Shown: positions 19,801 through 35,234 of the stretch, in pieces | Numbering within the stretch: position 1 is the stretch's first letter | Layout of the letters: the number at the start of each line of letters is the position of its first letter | NCBI GenBank assembly: GCA_964019055.1 | Contig: OZ025212.1 | Location: 9,601,109-9,665,108 of the forward strand | Reading direction: 5' to 3' | DNA length: 64,000 nt | Source: Anthopleura xanthogrammica | Lineage: Eukaryota; Cnidaria; Anthozoa; Actiniaria; Actiniidae | The notes under the pieces: model-generated | Told to the model about the DNA's origin: nothing | What the model saw: the letters and a program-made list of their open reading frames with translations, nothing else | Database searches by the model: none | Program-made: the position numbers and the translations under genes

Positions 19801-22800
19801 ATACATGGTCACGTTTATATTGTGAAAATTCGGCAGTCTTCCCCTAGTTTTGGTGCCCGCGCATGCGCAGCTACAAAGTTAGGCACTTTAGGATTTTGGA
19901 ATTTCTCAATTTTGATCACGGAAATGGATTACTGGCACGATTCCACCCATACATGGTCACGTTTATCTTGTGAAAATTCGGCAGTCTTCCCCTAGTTTTG
20001 GTGCCCGCGCATGCGCAGCTACAAAGTTAGGCACTTTACGATTTTGGAATTTCTCAATTTTGATCACGGAAATGGATTACTGGCACGATTCCACCCATAC
20101 ATGGTCACGTTTATCTTGTGAAAATTCGGCAGTCTTCCCCTAGTTTTGGTGCCCGCGCATGCGCAGCTACAAAGTTAGGCACTTTACGATTTTGGAATTT
20201 CTTAATTTTGATCACGGAAATGGATTACTGGCACGGTTCCACCCATACATGGTCACGTTTATCTTGTGAAAATTCGGCAGTCTTCCCCTAGTTTTGGTGC
20301 CCGCGCATGCGCGGCTTCAAAGATAGGCACTTTACGATTTTGGAATTTGCCAATTTTGATCACGGAAATGGATTGCGGGCACGATTCTACCTATACATGG
20401 TCACGTTTATCTTGTGAAAATTCGGTAGTCTTCCCCTAGTTTTGGTGCCCGCGCATGTGCAGCCACAAAGAGAGGCACTTTACGATTTTGGAATTTCTCA
20501 TTTTTGATCACGGAAATGGATTGCTGACACGATTCTACCTATACATGGTCACGTTTATCTTTTCAAAATTCGGCAGTCTTCCCCTAGTTTTGGTGCCCGC
20601 GCATGCGCAGCTACAAAGTTAGGCCCTTTACGATTTTCGAATTTCTCAATTTTGATCACGGAAATGGATTACTGGCACGATTCCACCTATACATGGTCAC
20701 GTTTCTCTTGTGAAAATTTGGCAGTCTTCCCCTAGTTTTGGTGCCCGCGCATGCGCAGATACAAAGGTAGGCACTTTAAGATTTTTGAATTTGCCAATTT
20801 TGATCACGGAAATGGATTGCTGGCACGATTCTACCCATCCATGGTCACGTTTATCTTGTGAGAATTCAACAGTCTTCCCCTAGTTTTGGTGCCCGCGCAT
20901 GCGTAGCTACAAAGTTAAGCACTTTACGATTTTGGAATTTCTCAATTTTGATCACGGAAATGGATTACTGGCACGATTCCACCCATACATGGTCACGTTT
21001 ATCTTGTGAAAATTCGGCAGTCTTCCCCTAGTTTTGGTGCCCGCGAATGCGCAGCTACAAAGAGAGGCACTTTACGATTTTGGAATTTGCCAATTTTGAT
21101 CACGGAAAAAGATTGCTGGCACGATTCTACCCATACATGGTCACGTTTATCTTGTGAAATTTCGGCAGTCTTCCCCTAGTTTTGGTGCCCGCGCATGCGC
21201 AGCTACAAAGATAGGCACTTTACGATATTGGAATTTCTCAATTTTGATCACGGAAATGGATTGCTGGCAGGATTCCACCCATAAATGGTCACGTTTATCT
21301 TGTGAGAATTCGGCAGTCTTCCCCTAGTTTTGGTGCCCGCGCATGCGCAGCCACAAAGATACGCACTTTACGATTTTGGAATTTGCCAATTTTGATCACG
21401 GAAATGGATTGCTGGCACGATTCTACCTATACATGGTCACGTTTATCTTGTGAAAATTCGGCAGTCTTCCCCTAGTTTTGGTGCCCGCGCTTGCGCCGCT
21501 ACAAAGAGAAGCACTTTACGATTTTGGAATTTGCCAATTTTGATCACGGAAATGGATTGTTGGCACAATTCTACCCATCCATGGTCACGTTTATCTTGTG
21601 AAAATTCGGCAGTCTTCCCCTAGTTTTGGTGCCCGCGCAGGCGCAGCTACAAAGATAGGCACTTTACGATTTTGGAATTTCTCAATTTTGATCACGGAAA
21701 TGGATTGCTGGCACAATTCTACCCATCCATGGTCACGTTTATCTTGTGAAAATTCAACAGTCTTCCCCTAGTTTTGGTGCCCGCGCATGCGTAGCTACAA
21801 AGTTAAGCACTTTACGATTTTGGAATTTCTCAATTTTGATCACGGAAATGGATTACTGGCACGATTCCACCCATACATGGTCACGTTTATCTTGTGAGAA
21901 TTCGGCAGTCTTCCCCTAGTTTTGGTGCCTGCGCATGCGCAGCCACAAAGATAAGCACTTTACGATTTTGGAATTTGCCAATTTTGATCACGGAAATGGA
22001 TTGCTGGCACGATTCTACCTATACATGGTCACGTTTATCTTGTGAAAATTCGGCAGTCTTCCCCTAGTTTTGGTGCCCGCGTTTGCGCCGCTACAAAGAG
22101 AGGCACTTTACGATTTTGGAATTTCTCAATTTTGATCACGGAAGAGGATTACTGGCACGATTCCACCCATACATGGTCACGTTTATCTTGTGAAAATTCG
22201 GGAGTCTTCCCCTAGTTTTGGTGCGCGCGCATGCGCAGCTACAAAGTTAGGCACTTTACGATTTTGGAATTTGCCAATTTTGATCACGGAAATGGATTGC
22301 TGGCACGATTCTACCCATACATGGCCACGTTTATCTTGTGAGAATTCGGCAGTCTTCCCCTAGTTTTGGTGCCCGCGTATGCGCGGCTTCAAAGATAGGC
22401 ACTTTACGATTTTGGAATTTCTCAATTTTGATCACGGAAATGGATTACTGGCACGATTCCACCCATACATGAACACGTTTATCTTGTGAAAATTCGGCAG
22501 TCTTCCCCTAGTTTTGGTGCCCGCGCATGCGCAGCTACAAAGAGAGGCACTTTATGATTTTGGAATTTGCCAATTTTGATCACGGAAATGGATTGGTGGC
22601 ACGATTCTACCCATACATGGCCACGTTTATCTTGTGAGAATTTGGCAGTCTTCCCCTAGTTTTGGTGCCCGCGCATGCGCAGCTACAAAGTTAGGCACTT
22701 TACGATTTTGGAATTTCTTAATTTTGATCACGGAAATGGATTACTGGCACGATTCCACCCATACATGGTCATGTTTATCTTGTGAAAATTCGGCAGTCTT

Positions 22801-25800
22801 CCCCTAGTTTTGGTGCCCGCGCATGCGCGGCTTCAAAGATAGGCACTTTACGATTTTGGAATTTGCCAATTTTGATCACGGAAATGGATTGCTGGCACGA
22901 TTCTACCTATACATGGTCACGTTTATCTTGTGAAAATTCGGTAGTCTTCCCCTAGTTTTGGTGCCCGCGCATGTGCAGCCACAAAGAGAGGCACTTTACG
23001 ATTTTGGAATTTCTCATTTTTGATCACGGAAATGGATTGCTGACACGATTCTACCTATACATGGTCACGTTTATCTTTTCAAAATTCGGCAGTCTTCCCC
23101 TAGTTTTGGTGCCCGCGCATGCGCAGCTACAAAGTTAGGCCCTTTACGATTTTCGAATTTCTCAATTTTGATCACGGAAATGGATTACTGGCACGATTCC
23201 ACCTATTCATGGTCACGTTTCTCTTGTGAAAATTCGGCAGTCTTCCCCTAGTTTTGGTGCCCGCGCATGCGCAGATACAAAGGTAGGCACTTTAAGATTT
23301 TTGAATTTGCCAATTTTGATCACGGAAATGGATTGCTGGCACGATTCTACCCATCCATGGTCACGTTTATCTTGTGAGAATTCAACAGTCTTCCCCTAGT
23401 TTTGGTGCCCGCGCATGCGTAGCTACAAAGTTAAGCACTTTACGATTTTAGAATTTCTCAATTTTGATCACGGAAATTGATTACTGGCACGATTCCACCC
23501 ATACATGGTCACGTTTATCTTGTGAAAATTCGGCAGTCTTCCCCTAGTTTTGGTGCCCGCGAATGCGCAGCTACAAAGAGAGGCACTTTACGATTTTGGA
23601 ATTTGCCAATTTTGATCACGGAAAAAGATTGCTGGCACGATTCTACCCATACATGGTCACGTTTATCTTGTGAAATTTCGGCAGTCTTCCCCTAGTTTTG
23701 GTGCCCGCGCATGCGCAGCTACAAAGATAGGCACTTTACGATTTTGGAATTTCTCAATTTTGATCACGGAAATGGATTACTGGCACGATTCCACCCATAC
23801 ATGGTCACGTTTATCTGGTGAGAATTCGGCAGTCTTCCCCTAGTTTTGGTGCCTGCGCATGCGCAGCCACAAAGATAAGCACTTTACGATTTTGGAATTT
23901 GCCAATTTTGATCACGGAAATGGATTGCTGGCACGATTCTACCTATACATGGTCACGTTTATATTGTGAAAATTCGGCAGTCTTCCCCTAGTTTTGGTGC
24001 CCGCGTTTGCGCCGCTACAAAGAGAGGCACTTTACGATTTTGGAATTTCTCAATTTTGATCACGGAAGAGGATTACTGGCACGATTCCACCCATACATGA
24101 ACACGTTTATCTTGTGAAAATTCGGCAGTCTTCCCCTAGTTTTGGTGCCCGCGCATGCGCAGCTACAAAGAGAGGCACTTTATGATTTTGGAATTTGCCA
24201 ATTTTGATCACGGAAATGGATTGGTGGCACGATTCTACCCATACATGGCCACGTTTATCTTGTGAGAATTTGGCAGTCTTCCCCTAGTTTTGGTGCCCGC
24301 GTATGCGCGGTTTCAAAGAGAGGCACTTTACGATTTTGCAATTTGCCAATTTTGATCACGGAAATAAATTGTTGGCACGATTCTACCTATACATGGTCAC
24401 GTTTATCTTGTGAAAATTCGGAAGTCTTCCCCTAGTTTTGGTGCCCGCGCATGCGTAGCTACAAAGATAAGCACTTTACGATTTTGGAATTTCTCAATTT
24501 TCATCACAGAAATGGATTATTGGCACGATTCCACCCATACATGGTCACGTTTATCTTGTGAAAATTCGGCAGTCTTCCCCTAGTTTTGGTGCCCGCGCAT
24601 GCGCAGCTACAAAGATAAGCACTTTACGATTTTGGAATTTCTCAATTTTGATCACGGAAATGGATTACTGGCCCGATTCCACCCATACATGGTCACGTTT
24701 ATATTGCGAGTATTCGGCAGTCTTCCCCTAGTTTTGGTGCCCACGCATGCGCGGCTTCAAAGATAGGCACTTTACGATTTTGGAATTTGCCAATTTTGAT
24801 CATGGAAATGGATTGCTGGCACGATTCTACCCATACATGGTCACGTTTATCTTGTTAGAATTCGGCAGTCTTCTCCTAGTTTTGGTGCCCGCGCATGCGC
24901 GGCTTCAAAGATAGGCACTTTACGATTTTGGAATTTCTCAATTTTGATCACGGGAATGGATTGCTGGCACGATGCTACCCATAGATGGTCACGTTTATCT
25001 TGTGAGAATTCGGCAGTCTTCCCCTAGTTTTGGTGCCCGCGCATGTGCGGCTTCAAAGTTAGGCACTTTACGATTTTGGAATTTGCAATTTTGATCACGG
25101 AAATGGTTGCTGGCACGATTCTACCTATACAATGTCACGTTTATCTTGTGAAAATTCGGCAGTCTTCCCCTAGTTTTGGTGCCCGCGTATGCGCAGCTAC
25201 AAAGTTAGGCACTTGACGCTTTTGGAATTTCTCAATTTTGATCACAGAAATAGATTACTGGCACGATTCCACCCATACATGGTCACGTTTATCTTGTGAA
25301 AATTCGACAGTCTTCCCCTAGTTTTGGTGCCCGCGCATGCGCAGCTACAAAGATAAGCACATTACGATTTTAAAATTTGCCAATTTTGATCACGGAAATG
25401 GATTGCTGGCACGATTCTACCAATACATGGTCACTTTTATCTTGTGAGAATTCGTCAGTCTTCCCTTAGTTTTGGTGCCCGCGCATGCGCAGCTACAAAG
25501 ATAGGCACGTTACGATTTTGGAATTTCTCAATTTTGATCACAGAAATGGATTAATGGCACGATTCCACCCATTCATGGTCACGTTTATCTTGTGAGAATT
25601 CGGCAGTCTTCCCTTAGTTTTGGTGCCCACGCATGCGCAGCTACAAAGTTAGGCACTTTACGATTTTGGAATTTGCCAATTTTGATCACGGAAATGGATT
25701 GCTGGCACGATTGTACCAATACATGGTCACTTTTATCTTGTGAGAATTCGTCAGTCTTCCCTTAGTTTTGGTGCCCGCGCATGCGCAGCTAAAAAGATAG

Positions 25801-28292
25801 GCACTTTACGATTTTGGAATTTCTCAATTTTGATCACAAAAATGGATTAATGGCACGATTCCACCCATTCATGGTCACGTTTATCTTGTGAGAATTCGGC
25901 AGTCTTCCCCTAGTTTTGGTGCCCGCGCATGCGCGGCTTCAAAGTTAGGCACTTTACGATTTTGGAATTTCTCAATTTTGTTTACGGAAATGGATTGCTG
26001 GCACGATTCTACCCATACGTGGTCACGTTTATCTTGAGAGAATTCGGCAGTCTTCCCCTAGTTTTGGTGCCCGCGCATGCGCAGCTACAAAGATAGGCAC
26101 TTTACGATTTTGGAATTTCTCAATTTTGTTTACGGAAATGGATTACTGGCACGATTCCACCCATACATGGTCACGTTTATCTTGTGAAAATTCGGCAGTC
26201 TTCCCTTAGTTTTGGTGCCCGCGCATGCGCAGCTACAAAGTTAGGCACTTTACGATTTTGGAATTTGCCAATTTTGATCACGGAAATGGATTGCTGGCAC
26301 GATTCTACCCATACATGGTCACGTTTATCTTGTGAGAATTCGTCAGTCTTCCCTTAGTTTTGGTGCCCGCGCATGCGCAGCTACAAAGATAGGCACTTTA
26401 CGATTTTGGAATTTCTCAATTTTGATCACAGAAATGGATTAATGGCACGATTCCACCCATTCATGGTCACGTTTATCTTGTGAGAATTCGGCAGTCTTCC
26501 CCTAGTTTTGGTGCCCGCGCATGCGCAGCTACAAAGATAGTCACTTTACGATTTTGGAATTTGCCAATTTTGATCACGGAAATGGATTGCTGGCACGATT
26601 CTACCTATACATGGTCACGTTTATCTTGTGAGAATTCGGAAGTCTTCCCCTAGTTTTGGTGCCTGCGCTTGCGCGGCTTCAAAATTAGGCACTTTACGAT
26701 TTTGGAATTTGCCAATTTTGATCACGGAAATGGATTGCTGGCACGATTCTATCCATACATGGTCACGTTTATCTTGTGAGAATTCGGCAGTCTTCTCCTA
26801 GTTTTGGTGCCCGCGCATGCGCGGCTTCAAAGATAGGCACTTTACGATTTTGGAATTTCTCAATTTTGATCACGGAAATGGATTGCTGGCACGATTCTAC
26901 CCATACGTGGTCACGTTTATCTTGAGAGAATTCGGCAGTCTTCCCCTAGTTTTGGTGCCCGCGCATGCGCGGCTTCAAAGCTAGGCACTTTACGATTTTG
27001 GAATTTCTCAATTTTGATAAGGAAATGGATTGCTGGCACGATTCTACCCATACGTGGTCACGTTTATCTTGAGAGAATTCGGCAGTCTTCCCCTAGTTTT
27101 GGTGCCCGCGCATGCGCAGCTACAAAGATAGGGACTTTACGATTTTGGAATTTCTCAATTTTGTTTACGGAAATGGATTACTGGCACCATTCCACCCATA
27201 CATGGTCACGTTTATCTTGTGAAAATTCGGCAGTCTTCCCTTAGTTTTGGTGCCCGCGCATGCGCAGCTACAAAGTTAGGCACTTTACGATTTTGGAATT
27301 TGCCAATTTTGATCACGGAAATGGATTGCTGGCACGATTCTACCCATACATGGTCACGTTTATCTTGTGAGAATTCGGAAGTCTTCCCCTAGTTTTGGTT
27401 CCCGCGCATGCGCGGCTTCAAAGATAGGCACTTTACGATTTTGGAATTTGCCAATTTTGATCACGGAAATGGATTGCTGGCACGATTCTACCTATACATG
27501 GTCACGTTTATCTTGTGAAAATTCGGCAGTCTTCCCTTAGTTTTGGTGCCCGCGCATGCGCAGCTACAAAGTTAGGCACTTTACGATTTTGGAATTTGCC
27601 AATTTTGATCACGGAAATGGATTGCTGGCACGATTCTACCCATACATGGTCACGTTTATCTTGTGAGAATTCAGAAGTCTTCCCCTAGTTTTGGTGCCCG
27701 CGCATGCGCGGCTTCAAAGATAGGCACTTTACGATTTTGGAATTTGCCAATTTTGATCACGGAAATGGATTGCTGGCACGATTCTACCCATACATGGTCA
27801 CGTTTATATTGCGAGAATTCGGCAGTCTTCCCCTAGTTTTGGTGCCCGCGCATGCGCGGCTTCAAAGTTAGGCACTTTACGATTTTGGAATTTGCCAATT
27901 TTGATCACGGAAATGGATTGCTGGCACGATTCTACCTATACATGGTCACGTTTATCTTGTGAAAATTCGGCAGTCTTTCCCTAGTTTTGGTGCCCGTGCA
28001 TGCGCAGCTACAAAGTTAGGCACTTTACGATTTTGGAATTTGCCAATTTTGATTACGGAAATGGATTGCTGGCACGATTCTACCCATACATGGTCACGTT
28101 TATCTTGTGTGAATTCGGCAGTCTTCCCCTAGTTTTGGTGCCCGCGCATGCTCGGCTTCAAAGTTAGGCACTTTACGATTTTGGAATTTGCCAATTTTGA
28201 TCACGGAAATGGATTGCTGGCATGATTCAAACTATACATGGTCACGTTTATCTTGTGAAAATTCGGCAGTCTTCCCCTAGTTTTGGTGCCCG

Positions 28293-29180
28293 CGCATGCG
28301 CAGCTACAAAGTTACGCACTTTACGATTTTGGAATTTCTCAATTTTGATCACAGAAATAGATTACTGGCACGATTCCACCCATACATGGTCACGTTTATC
28401 TTGTGAAAATTCGACAGTCTTCCTCTAGTTTTGGTGCCCGCGTATGCGCAGCTACAAAGCTAGGCACTTTACGATTTTGGAATTTGCCAATTTTGATGAC
28501 GGAAATGGATTGCTGGCACGATTCTACCAATACATGGTCACTTTTATCTTGTGAGAATTCGTCAGTCTTCCCTTAGTTTTGGTGCCCGCGCATGCGCAGC
28601 TACAAAGAAAGGCACTTTACGATTTTAAAATTTCTCAATTTTGATCACGGACATGGATTACTGGCACGATTCCACCCATACATGGTCACGTTTATCTTGT
28701 GAGAATTCGGCAGTCTTCCCCTAGTTTTGGTGCCCGCGCATGCGCAGCTACAAAGTTAGGCACTTTACGATTTTGGAATTTCTCAATTTTGATCACAGAA
28801 ATAGATTACTGGCACGATTCCACCCATACATGGTCACGTTTATCTTGTGAAAATTCGACAGTCTTCCTCTAGTTTTGGTGCCCGCGTATGCGCAGCTACA
28901 AAGCTAGGCACTTTACGATTTTGGAATTTGCCAATTTTGATGACGGAAATGGATTGCTGGCACGATTCTACCAATACATGGTCACTTTTATCTTGTGAGA
29001 ATTCGTCAGTCTTCCCTTAGTTTTGGTGCCCGCGCATGCGCAGCTACAAAGAAAGGCACTTTACGATTTTAAAATTTCTCAATTTTGATCACGGACATGG
29101 ATTACTGGCACGATTCCACCCATACATGGTCACGTTTATCTTGTGAGAATTCGGCAGTCTTCCTCTAGTTTTGGTGCCCG
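28293..29180 (+). repeat. Tandem 444-bp block (3 monomers)
   Basis: Two copies at a 444-bp offset share CACAGAAATAGATTACTGG, CTTCCTCTAG, CGCGTATGCGCAGC, TTTTGATGACGG and GATCACGGACATGG in order. They differ at only a few positions, for example GTTACGCAC against GTTAGGCAC. A similar 444-bp pair begins near 39841/40285. Confidence 0.8.
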
Positions 29181-32100
29181 CGCATGCGCAGCTACAAAGA
29201 TAAGCACTTTACGATTTTGGAATTTGCCAATTTTGATCACGGAAATGGATTGCTGGCACGATTCTACCTATACATGGTCACGTTTATCTTGTGAGAATTC
29301 GGCAGTCTTCCCCTAGTTTTGGTGCCCGCGCATGCGCGGCTTCAAAGATAGGCACTTTACGATTTTGGAATTTGCCAATTTTGATCACGGAAATGGATTG
29401 CTGGCACGATTCTACCCATACATGGTCACGTTTATCTTGTGAGAATTCGGCAGTCTTCTCCTAGTTTTGGTGCCCGCGCATGCGCGGCTTCAAAGTTAGG
29501 CACTTTACGATTTTGGAATTTGCCAATTTTGATCACGGAAATGGATTGCTGGCATGATTCAAACTATACATGGTCACGTTTATCTTGTGAAAATTCGGCA
29601 GTCTTCCCCTAGTTTTGGTGCCCGCGCATGCGCGGCTTCAAAGTTAGGCACTTTACGATTTTGGAATTTGCCAATTTTGATCACGGAAATGGATTGCAGG
29701 CACGATTCTATCTATACATGGTCACGTTTATCTTGTGAGAATTCGGCAGTCTTCCCTTAGTTTTGGTGCCTGCGCATGCGAGGCTTCAAAAATAGGCACT
29801 TTACGATTTTGGAATTTGCCAATTTTGATCACGGAAATGGATTGCTGGCACGATTCTACCTATACATGGTCACGTTTATCTTGTGAAAATTCGGCAGTCT
29901 TCCCCTAGTTTTGGTGCCCGCGCATGCGCAGCTACAAAGATAAGCACTTTACGATTTTGGAATTTGCCAATTTTGATCACGGAAATGGATTACTGGCCCG
30001 ATTCCACCCATACATGGTCACGTTTATCTTGTGAAAATTCGGCAGTCTTCCCCTACTTTTGGTGCCCGCGCATGCGCAGCTACAAAGAGAGGCACTTTAC
30101 GATTTTGGAATTTGCCAATTTTGATCACGGAAATGGATTGCTGGCACGATTCTACCCATACATGGTCACGTTTATCTTGTGAGAATTCGGCAGTCTTCCC
30201 CTAGTTTTGGTGCACGGGCATGCGCAGCTTCAAAGTTAGGCACTTTACGATTTTGGAATTTGCCAATTTTGATCACGGAAATGGATTGCTGGAACGATTC
30301 TACCTATACATGGTCACGTTTATCTTGTGAAAATTCGGCAGTCTTCCTCTAGTTTTGGTGCCCGCGCATGCGCAGCCACAAAGTTAGGCACTTTACGATT
30401 TTCGAATTTCTCAATATTAATCACGGAAATGGATTATTGGCACGATTCTACATATATATGGTCACGTTTATCTTGTGAAAATTCGGCAGTCTTCCCCTAG
30501 TTTTGGTGCCCGCGCATGCGCAGCTACAAAGTTAGGCACTTTACGATTTTGGAATTTCTCAATATTGATCACGGAAATGGATTACTGGCACGATTCCACC
30601 CATACATGGTCACTTTTATCTTGTGAGAATTCGGCAGTCTTCCCTTAGTTTTGGTGCCCGTGCATGCGCAGCTACAAAGTTAGGCACTTTACGATTTTGG
30701 AATTTCTCAATATTGATCACGGAAATGGATTACTGGCACGATTCCACCCATACATGGTCACGTTTATCTTGTGAAAATTCGGCAGTCTTTCCCTAGTTTT
30801 GGTGCCCGTGCATGCGAGGCTTCCAAAATAGGCACTTTACGATTTTGGAATTTGCCAATTTTGATCACGGAAATGGATTACTGGCACGATTCTACCTATA
30901 CATGGTCACGTTTATCTTGTGAAAATTCGGCAGTCTTCCCCTAGTTTTGGTGCCCGCGCATGCGCAGCTACAAAGATAAGCACTTTACGATTTTGGAATT
31001 TCTCAATTTTGATCACGGAAATGGATTACTGGCACGATTCCACCCATACATGGTCACTTTTATCTTGTGAGAATTCGGCAGTCTTCCCCTAGTTTTGGTG
31101 CCCGCGCATGCGCAGATACAAAGAAAGGCATTTACGATTTTGGAATTTGCCAATTTTGATCACGGAAATGGATTACTGGAACGATTCCACCCATACATGG
31201 TCACGTTTATCTTGTGAAAATTCGGCAGTCTTCCCCTAGTTTTGGTGCCCGCGCATGCGCAGCTACAAAGAGAGGCACTTTACGATTTTGGAATTTGCCA
31301 ATTTTGATCACGGAAATGGATTGCTGGCACGATTCTACCTATACATGGTCACGTTTATCTTGTGAAAATTCGGCAGTCTTCACCTAGTTTTGGTGCCCGC
31401 GCATGCGCAGCTACAAAGAGAGGCACTTTACGATTTTGGAATTTGCCAATTTTGATCACGGAAATGGATTGCTGGCACGATTCAACCTATACATGGTCAC
31501 GTTTATCTTGTGAGAATTCGGTAGTCTTCCCTTAGTTTTGGTGCCCGTGCATGCGCAGCTACAAAGATAGGCACTTTACGATTTTGGAATTTCTCAATTT
31601 TGATCACGGAAATGGATTACTGGCACGATTCCACCCATACATGGTCACGTTTATCTTGTGAAAATTCGGTAGTCTTCCCCTAGTTTTGGTGCCCGCGCAT
31701 GCGCAACTACAACGAGAGGCACTTTACGATTTTGGAATTTGCCAATTTTGATCACGGAAATGGATTGCTGGCACGATTCTACCTATACATGGTCACGTTT
31801 ATCTTGTGAAAATTCGGCAGTCTTCCCCTAGTTTTGGTGCCCGCGCATGCGCAGCTACAAAGATAAGCACTTTACGATTTTGGAATTTCTCAATTTTGAT
31901 CACGGAAATGGATTACTGGCACGATTCCACCCATACATGGTCACTTTTATCTTGTGAGAATTCGGCAGTCTTCCCCTAGTTTTGGTGCCCGCGCATGCGC
32001 AGCTACTAAGAAAGGCACTTTACGATTTTGGAATTTGCCAATTTTGATCACGGAAATGGATTGCTGGAAGGATTCTACCTATACATGGTCACGTTTATCT

Positions 32101-34050
32101 TGTGAAAATTCGGCAGTCTTCCTCTAGTTTTGGTGCCCGCGCATGCGCAGCTACAAAGTAAGGCACTTTACGATTTTCGAATTTCTCAATATTGATCACG
32201 GAAATGGATTATTGGCACGATTCTACATATACATGGTCACGTTTATCTTGTGAAAATTCGGCAGTCTTCCCCTAGTTTTGGTGCCCGCGCATGCGCAGCT
32301 ACAAAGTTAGGCACTTTACGATTTTGGAATTTCTCAATATTGATCACGGAAATGGATTACTGGCACGATTCCACCCATACATGGTCACTTTTATCTTGTG
32401 AGAATTCGGCAGTCTTCCCTTAGTTTTGGTGCCCGTGCATGCGCAGCTATAAAGTTAGGCACTTTAGGATTTTGGAATTTCTCAATTTTGATCACGGAAA
32501 TGGATTACTGGCACGATTCCACCCATACATGGTCACGTTTATCTTGTGAAAATTCGGCAGTCTTTCCCTAGTTTTGGTGCCCGTGCATGCGAGGCTTCCA
32601 AAATAGGCACTTTACGATTTTGGAATTTGCCAATTTTGATCACGGAAATGGATTACTGGCACGATTCTACCTATACATGGTCACGTTTATCTTGTGAAAA
32701 TTCGGCAGTCTTCCCCTAGTTTTGGTGCCCGCGCATGCGCAGCTACAAAGATAAGCACTTTACGATTTTGGAATTTCTCAATTTTGATCACGGAAATGGA
32801 TTACTGGCACGATTCCACCCATACATGGTCACTTTTATCTTGTGAGAATTCGGCAGTCTTCCCCTAGTTTTGGTGCCCGCGCATGCGCAGATACAAAGAG
32901 AGGCACTTTACGATTTTGGAATTTGCCAATTTTGATCACGGAAATGGATTACTGGAACGATTCCACCCATACATGGTCACGTTTATCTTGTGAAAATTCG
33001 GTAGTCTTCCCCTAGTTTTGGTGCCCGCGCATGCGCAGCTACAAAGAGAGGCACTTTACGATTTTGGAATTTGCCAATTCTGATCACGGAAATGGATTGC
33101 TGGCACGATTCTACCTATACATGGTCACGTTTATCTTGTGAAAATTCGGCAGTCTTCCCCTAGTTTTGGTGCCCGCGCATACGCAGCTACAAAGAGAGGC
33201 ACTTTACGATTTTGGAATTTGCCAATTTTGATCACGGAAATGGATTGCTGGCACGATTCTACCTATACATGGTCACGTTTATCTTGTGAGAATTCGGCAG
33301 TCTTCCCTTAGTTTTGGTGCCCGCGCATGTGCAACTACAAAGATAGGCACTTTACGATTTTGGAATTTCTCAATTTTGATCACGGAAATGGATTACTGGC
33401 ACGATTCCACCCATACATGGTCACGTTTATCTTGTGAAAATTCGGTAGTCTTCCCCTAGTTTTGGTGCCCGCGCATGCGCAACTACAACGAGAGGCACTT
33501 TACGATTTTGGAATTTGCCAATTTTGATCACGGAAATGGATTACTGGCACGATTCTACCTATACATGGTCACGTTTATCTTGTGAAAATTCGGCAGTCTT
33601 CCCCTAGTTTTGGTGCCCGCGCATGCGCAGCTACAAAGATAAGCACTTTACGATTTTGGAATTTGCCAATTTTGATCACGGAAATGGATTACTGGAACGA
33701 TTCCACCCATACATGGTCACGTTTATCTTGTAAAAATTCGGCAGTCTTCTCCTAGTTTTGGTGCCCGCGCATGCGCAGCTACAAAGAGAGGCACTTTACG
33801 ATTTTGGGATTTGCCAATTTTGATCACGGAAATGGATTGCTGGCACGATTCTACCTATACATGGTCACGTTTATCTTGTGAAAATTCGGCAGTCTTCCCC
33901 TAGTTTTGGTGCCCGCGCATGCGCAGCTACAAAGAGAGGCACTTTACGATTTTGGAAATTGCCAATTTTGATCACGGAAATGGATTGCTGGCACGATTGT
34001 ACCCATACATGGTCACGTTTATCTTGTGAGAATTCGGCAGTCTTCCCCTA

Positions 34051-35234
34051 GTTTTGGTTCCCGGGGATGCGCAGCTTCAAAGTTAGGCACTTTACGATTT
34101 TGGAATTTGCCAATTTTGATCTCGGAAATGGATTGCTGGAACGATTCTACCTATACATGGTCACGTTTATCTTGTGAAAATTCGGCAGTCTTCCCCTAGT
34201 TTTGGTGCCCGCGCATGCGCAGCTACAAAGTTAGGCACTTTACGATTTTGGAATTTCTCAATTTTGATCACGGAAATGGATTACTGGCACGATTCCACCC
34301 ATACATGGTCACGTTTATCTTGTGAAAATTCGGCAGTCTTCTCCTAGTTTTGGTGCCCGCGCATGCGCAGCTACAAAGTTAGGCACTTTACGATTTTGGA
34401 ATTTGCCAATTTTGATCACGGAAATGGATTGCTGGCACGATTCTACCTATACATGGTCACGTTTATCTTGTGAAAATTCGGCAGTCTTCCCCTAGTTTTG
34501 GTGCCCGCGCATGCGCAGCTACAAAGAAAGGCACTTTACGATTTTGGAATTTGCCAATTTTGATCACGGAAATGGATTGCTGGCACGATTGTACCCATAC
34601 ATGGTCACGTTTATCTTGTGAGAATTCGGCAGTCTTCCCCTAGTTTTGGTTCCCGGGGATGCGCAGCTTCAAAGTTAGGCACTTTACAATTTTGGAATTT
34701 GCTAATTTTGATCTCGGAAATGGATTGCTGGAACGATTCTACCTATACATGGTCACGTTTATCTTGTGAAAATTCGGCAGTCTTCCCCTAGTTTTGGTGC
34801 CCGCGCATGCGCAGCTACAAAGAGAGGCACTTTACGATTTTGGAAATTGCCAATTTTGATCACGGAAATGGATTGCTGGCACGATTGTACCCATACATGG
34901 TCACGTTTATCTTGTGAGAATTCGGCAGTCTTCCCTTAGTTTTCGTGCCCGTGCATGCGCAGCTACAAAGTTAGGCACATTACGATTTTGGAATTTCTCA
35001 ATTTTGAACACGGAAATGGATTGCTGGCACGATTGTACCTATACATGGTCACGTTTATCTTGTAAAAATTCGGCAGTCTTCCCCTAGTTTTGGTGCCCGC
35101 GCATGCGCAGCTACAAAGTTAGGCACTTTACGATTTTGGAATTTCTCAATATTGATCGCGGAAATGGATTATTGGCACGATTCTACATATACATGGTCAC
35201 GTTTATCTTGTGAAAATTCGGCAGTCTTCCCCTA
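34051..35234 (+). repeat. 592-bp block (4 monomers)
   Basis: The rare run GTTTTGGTTCCCGGGGATGC occurs at 34051 and 34643, an offset of exactly 4 x 148 bp, with GATCTCGGAAATGG following in both. Boundaries are approximate because surrounding monomers are also alike. Confidence 0.6.
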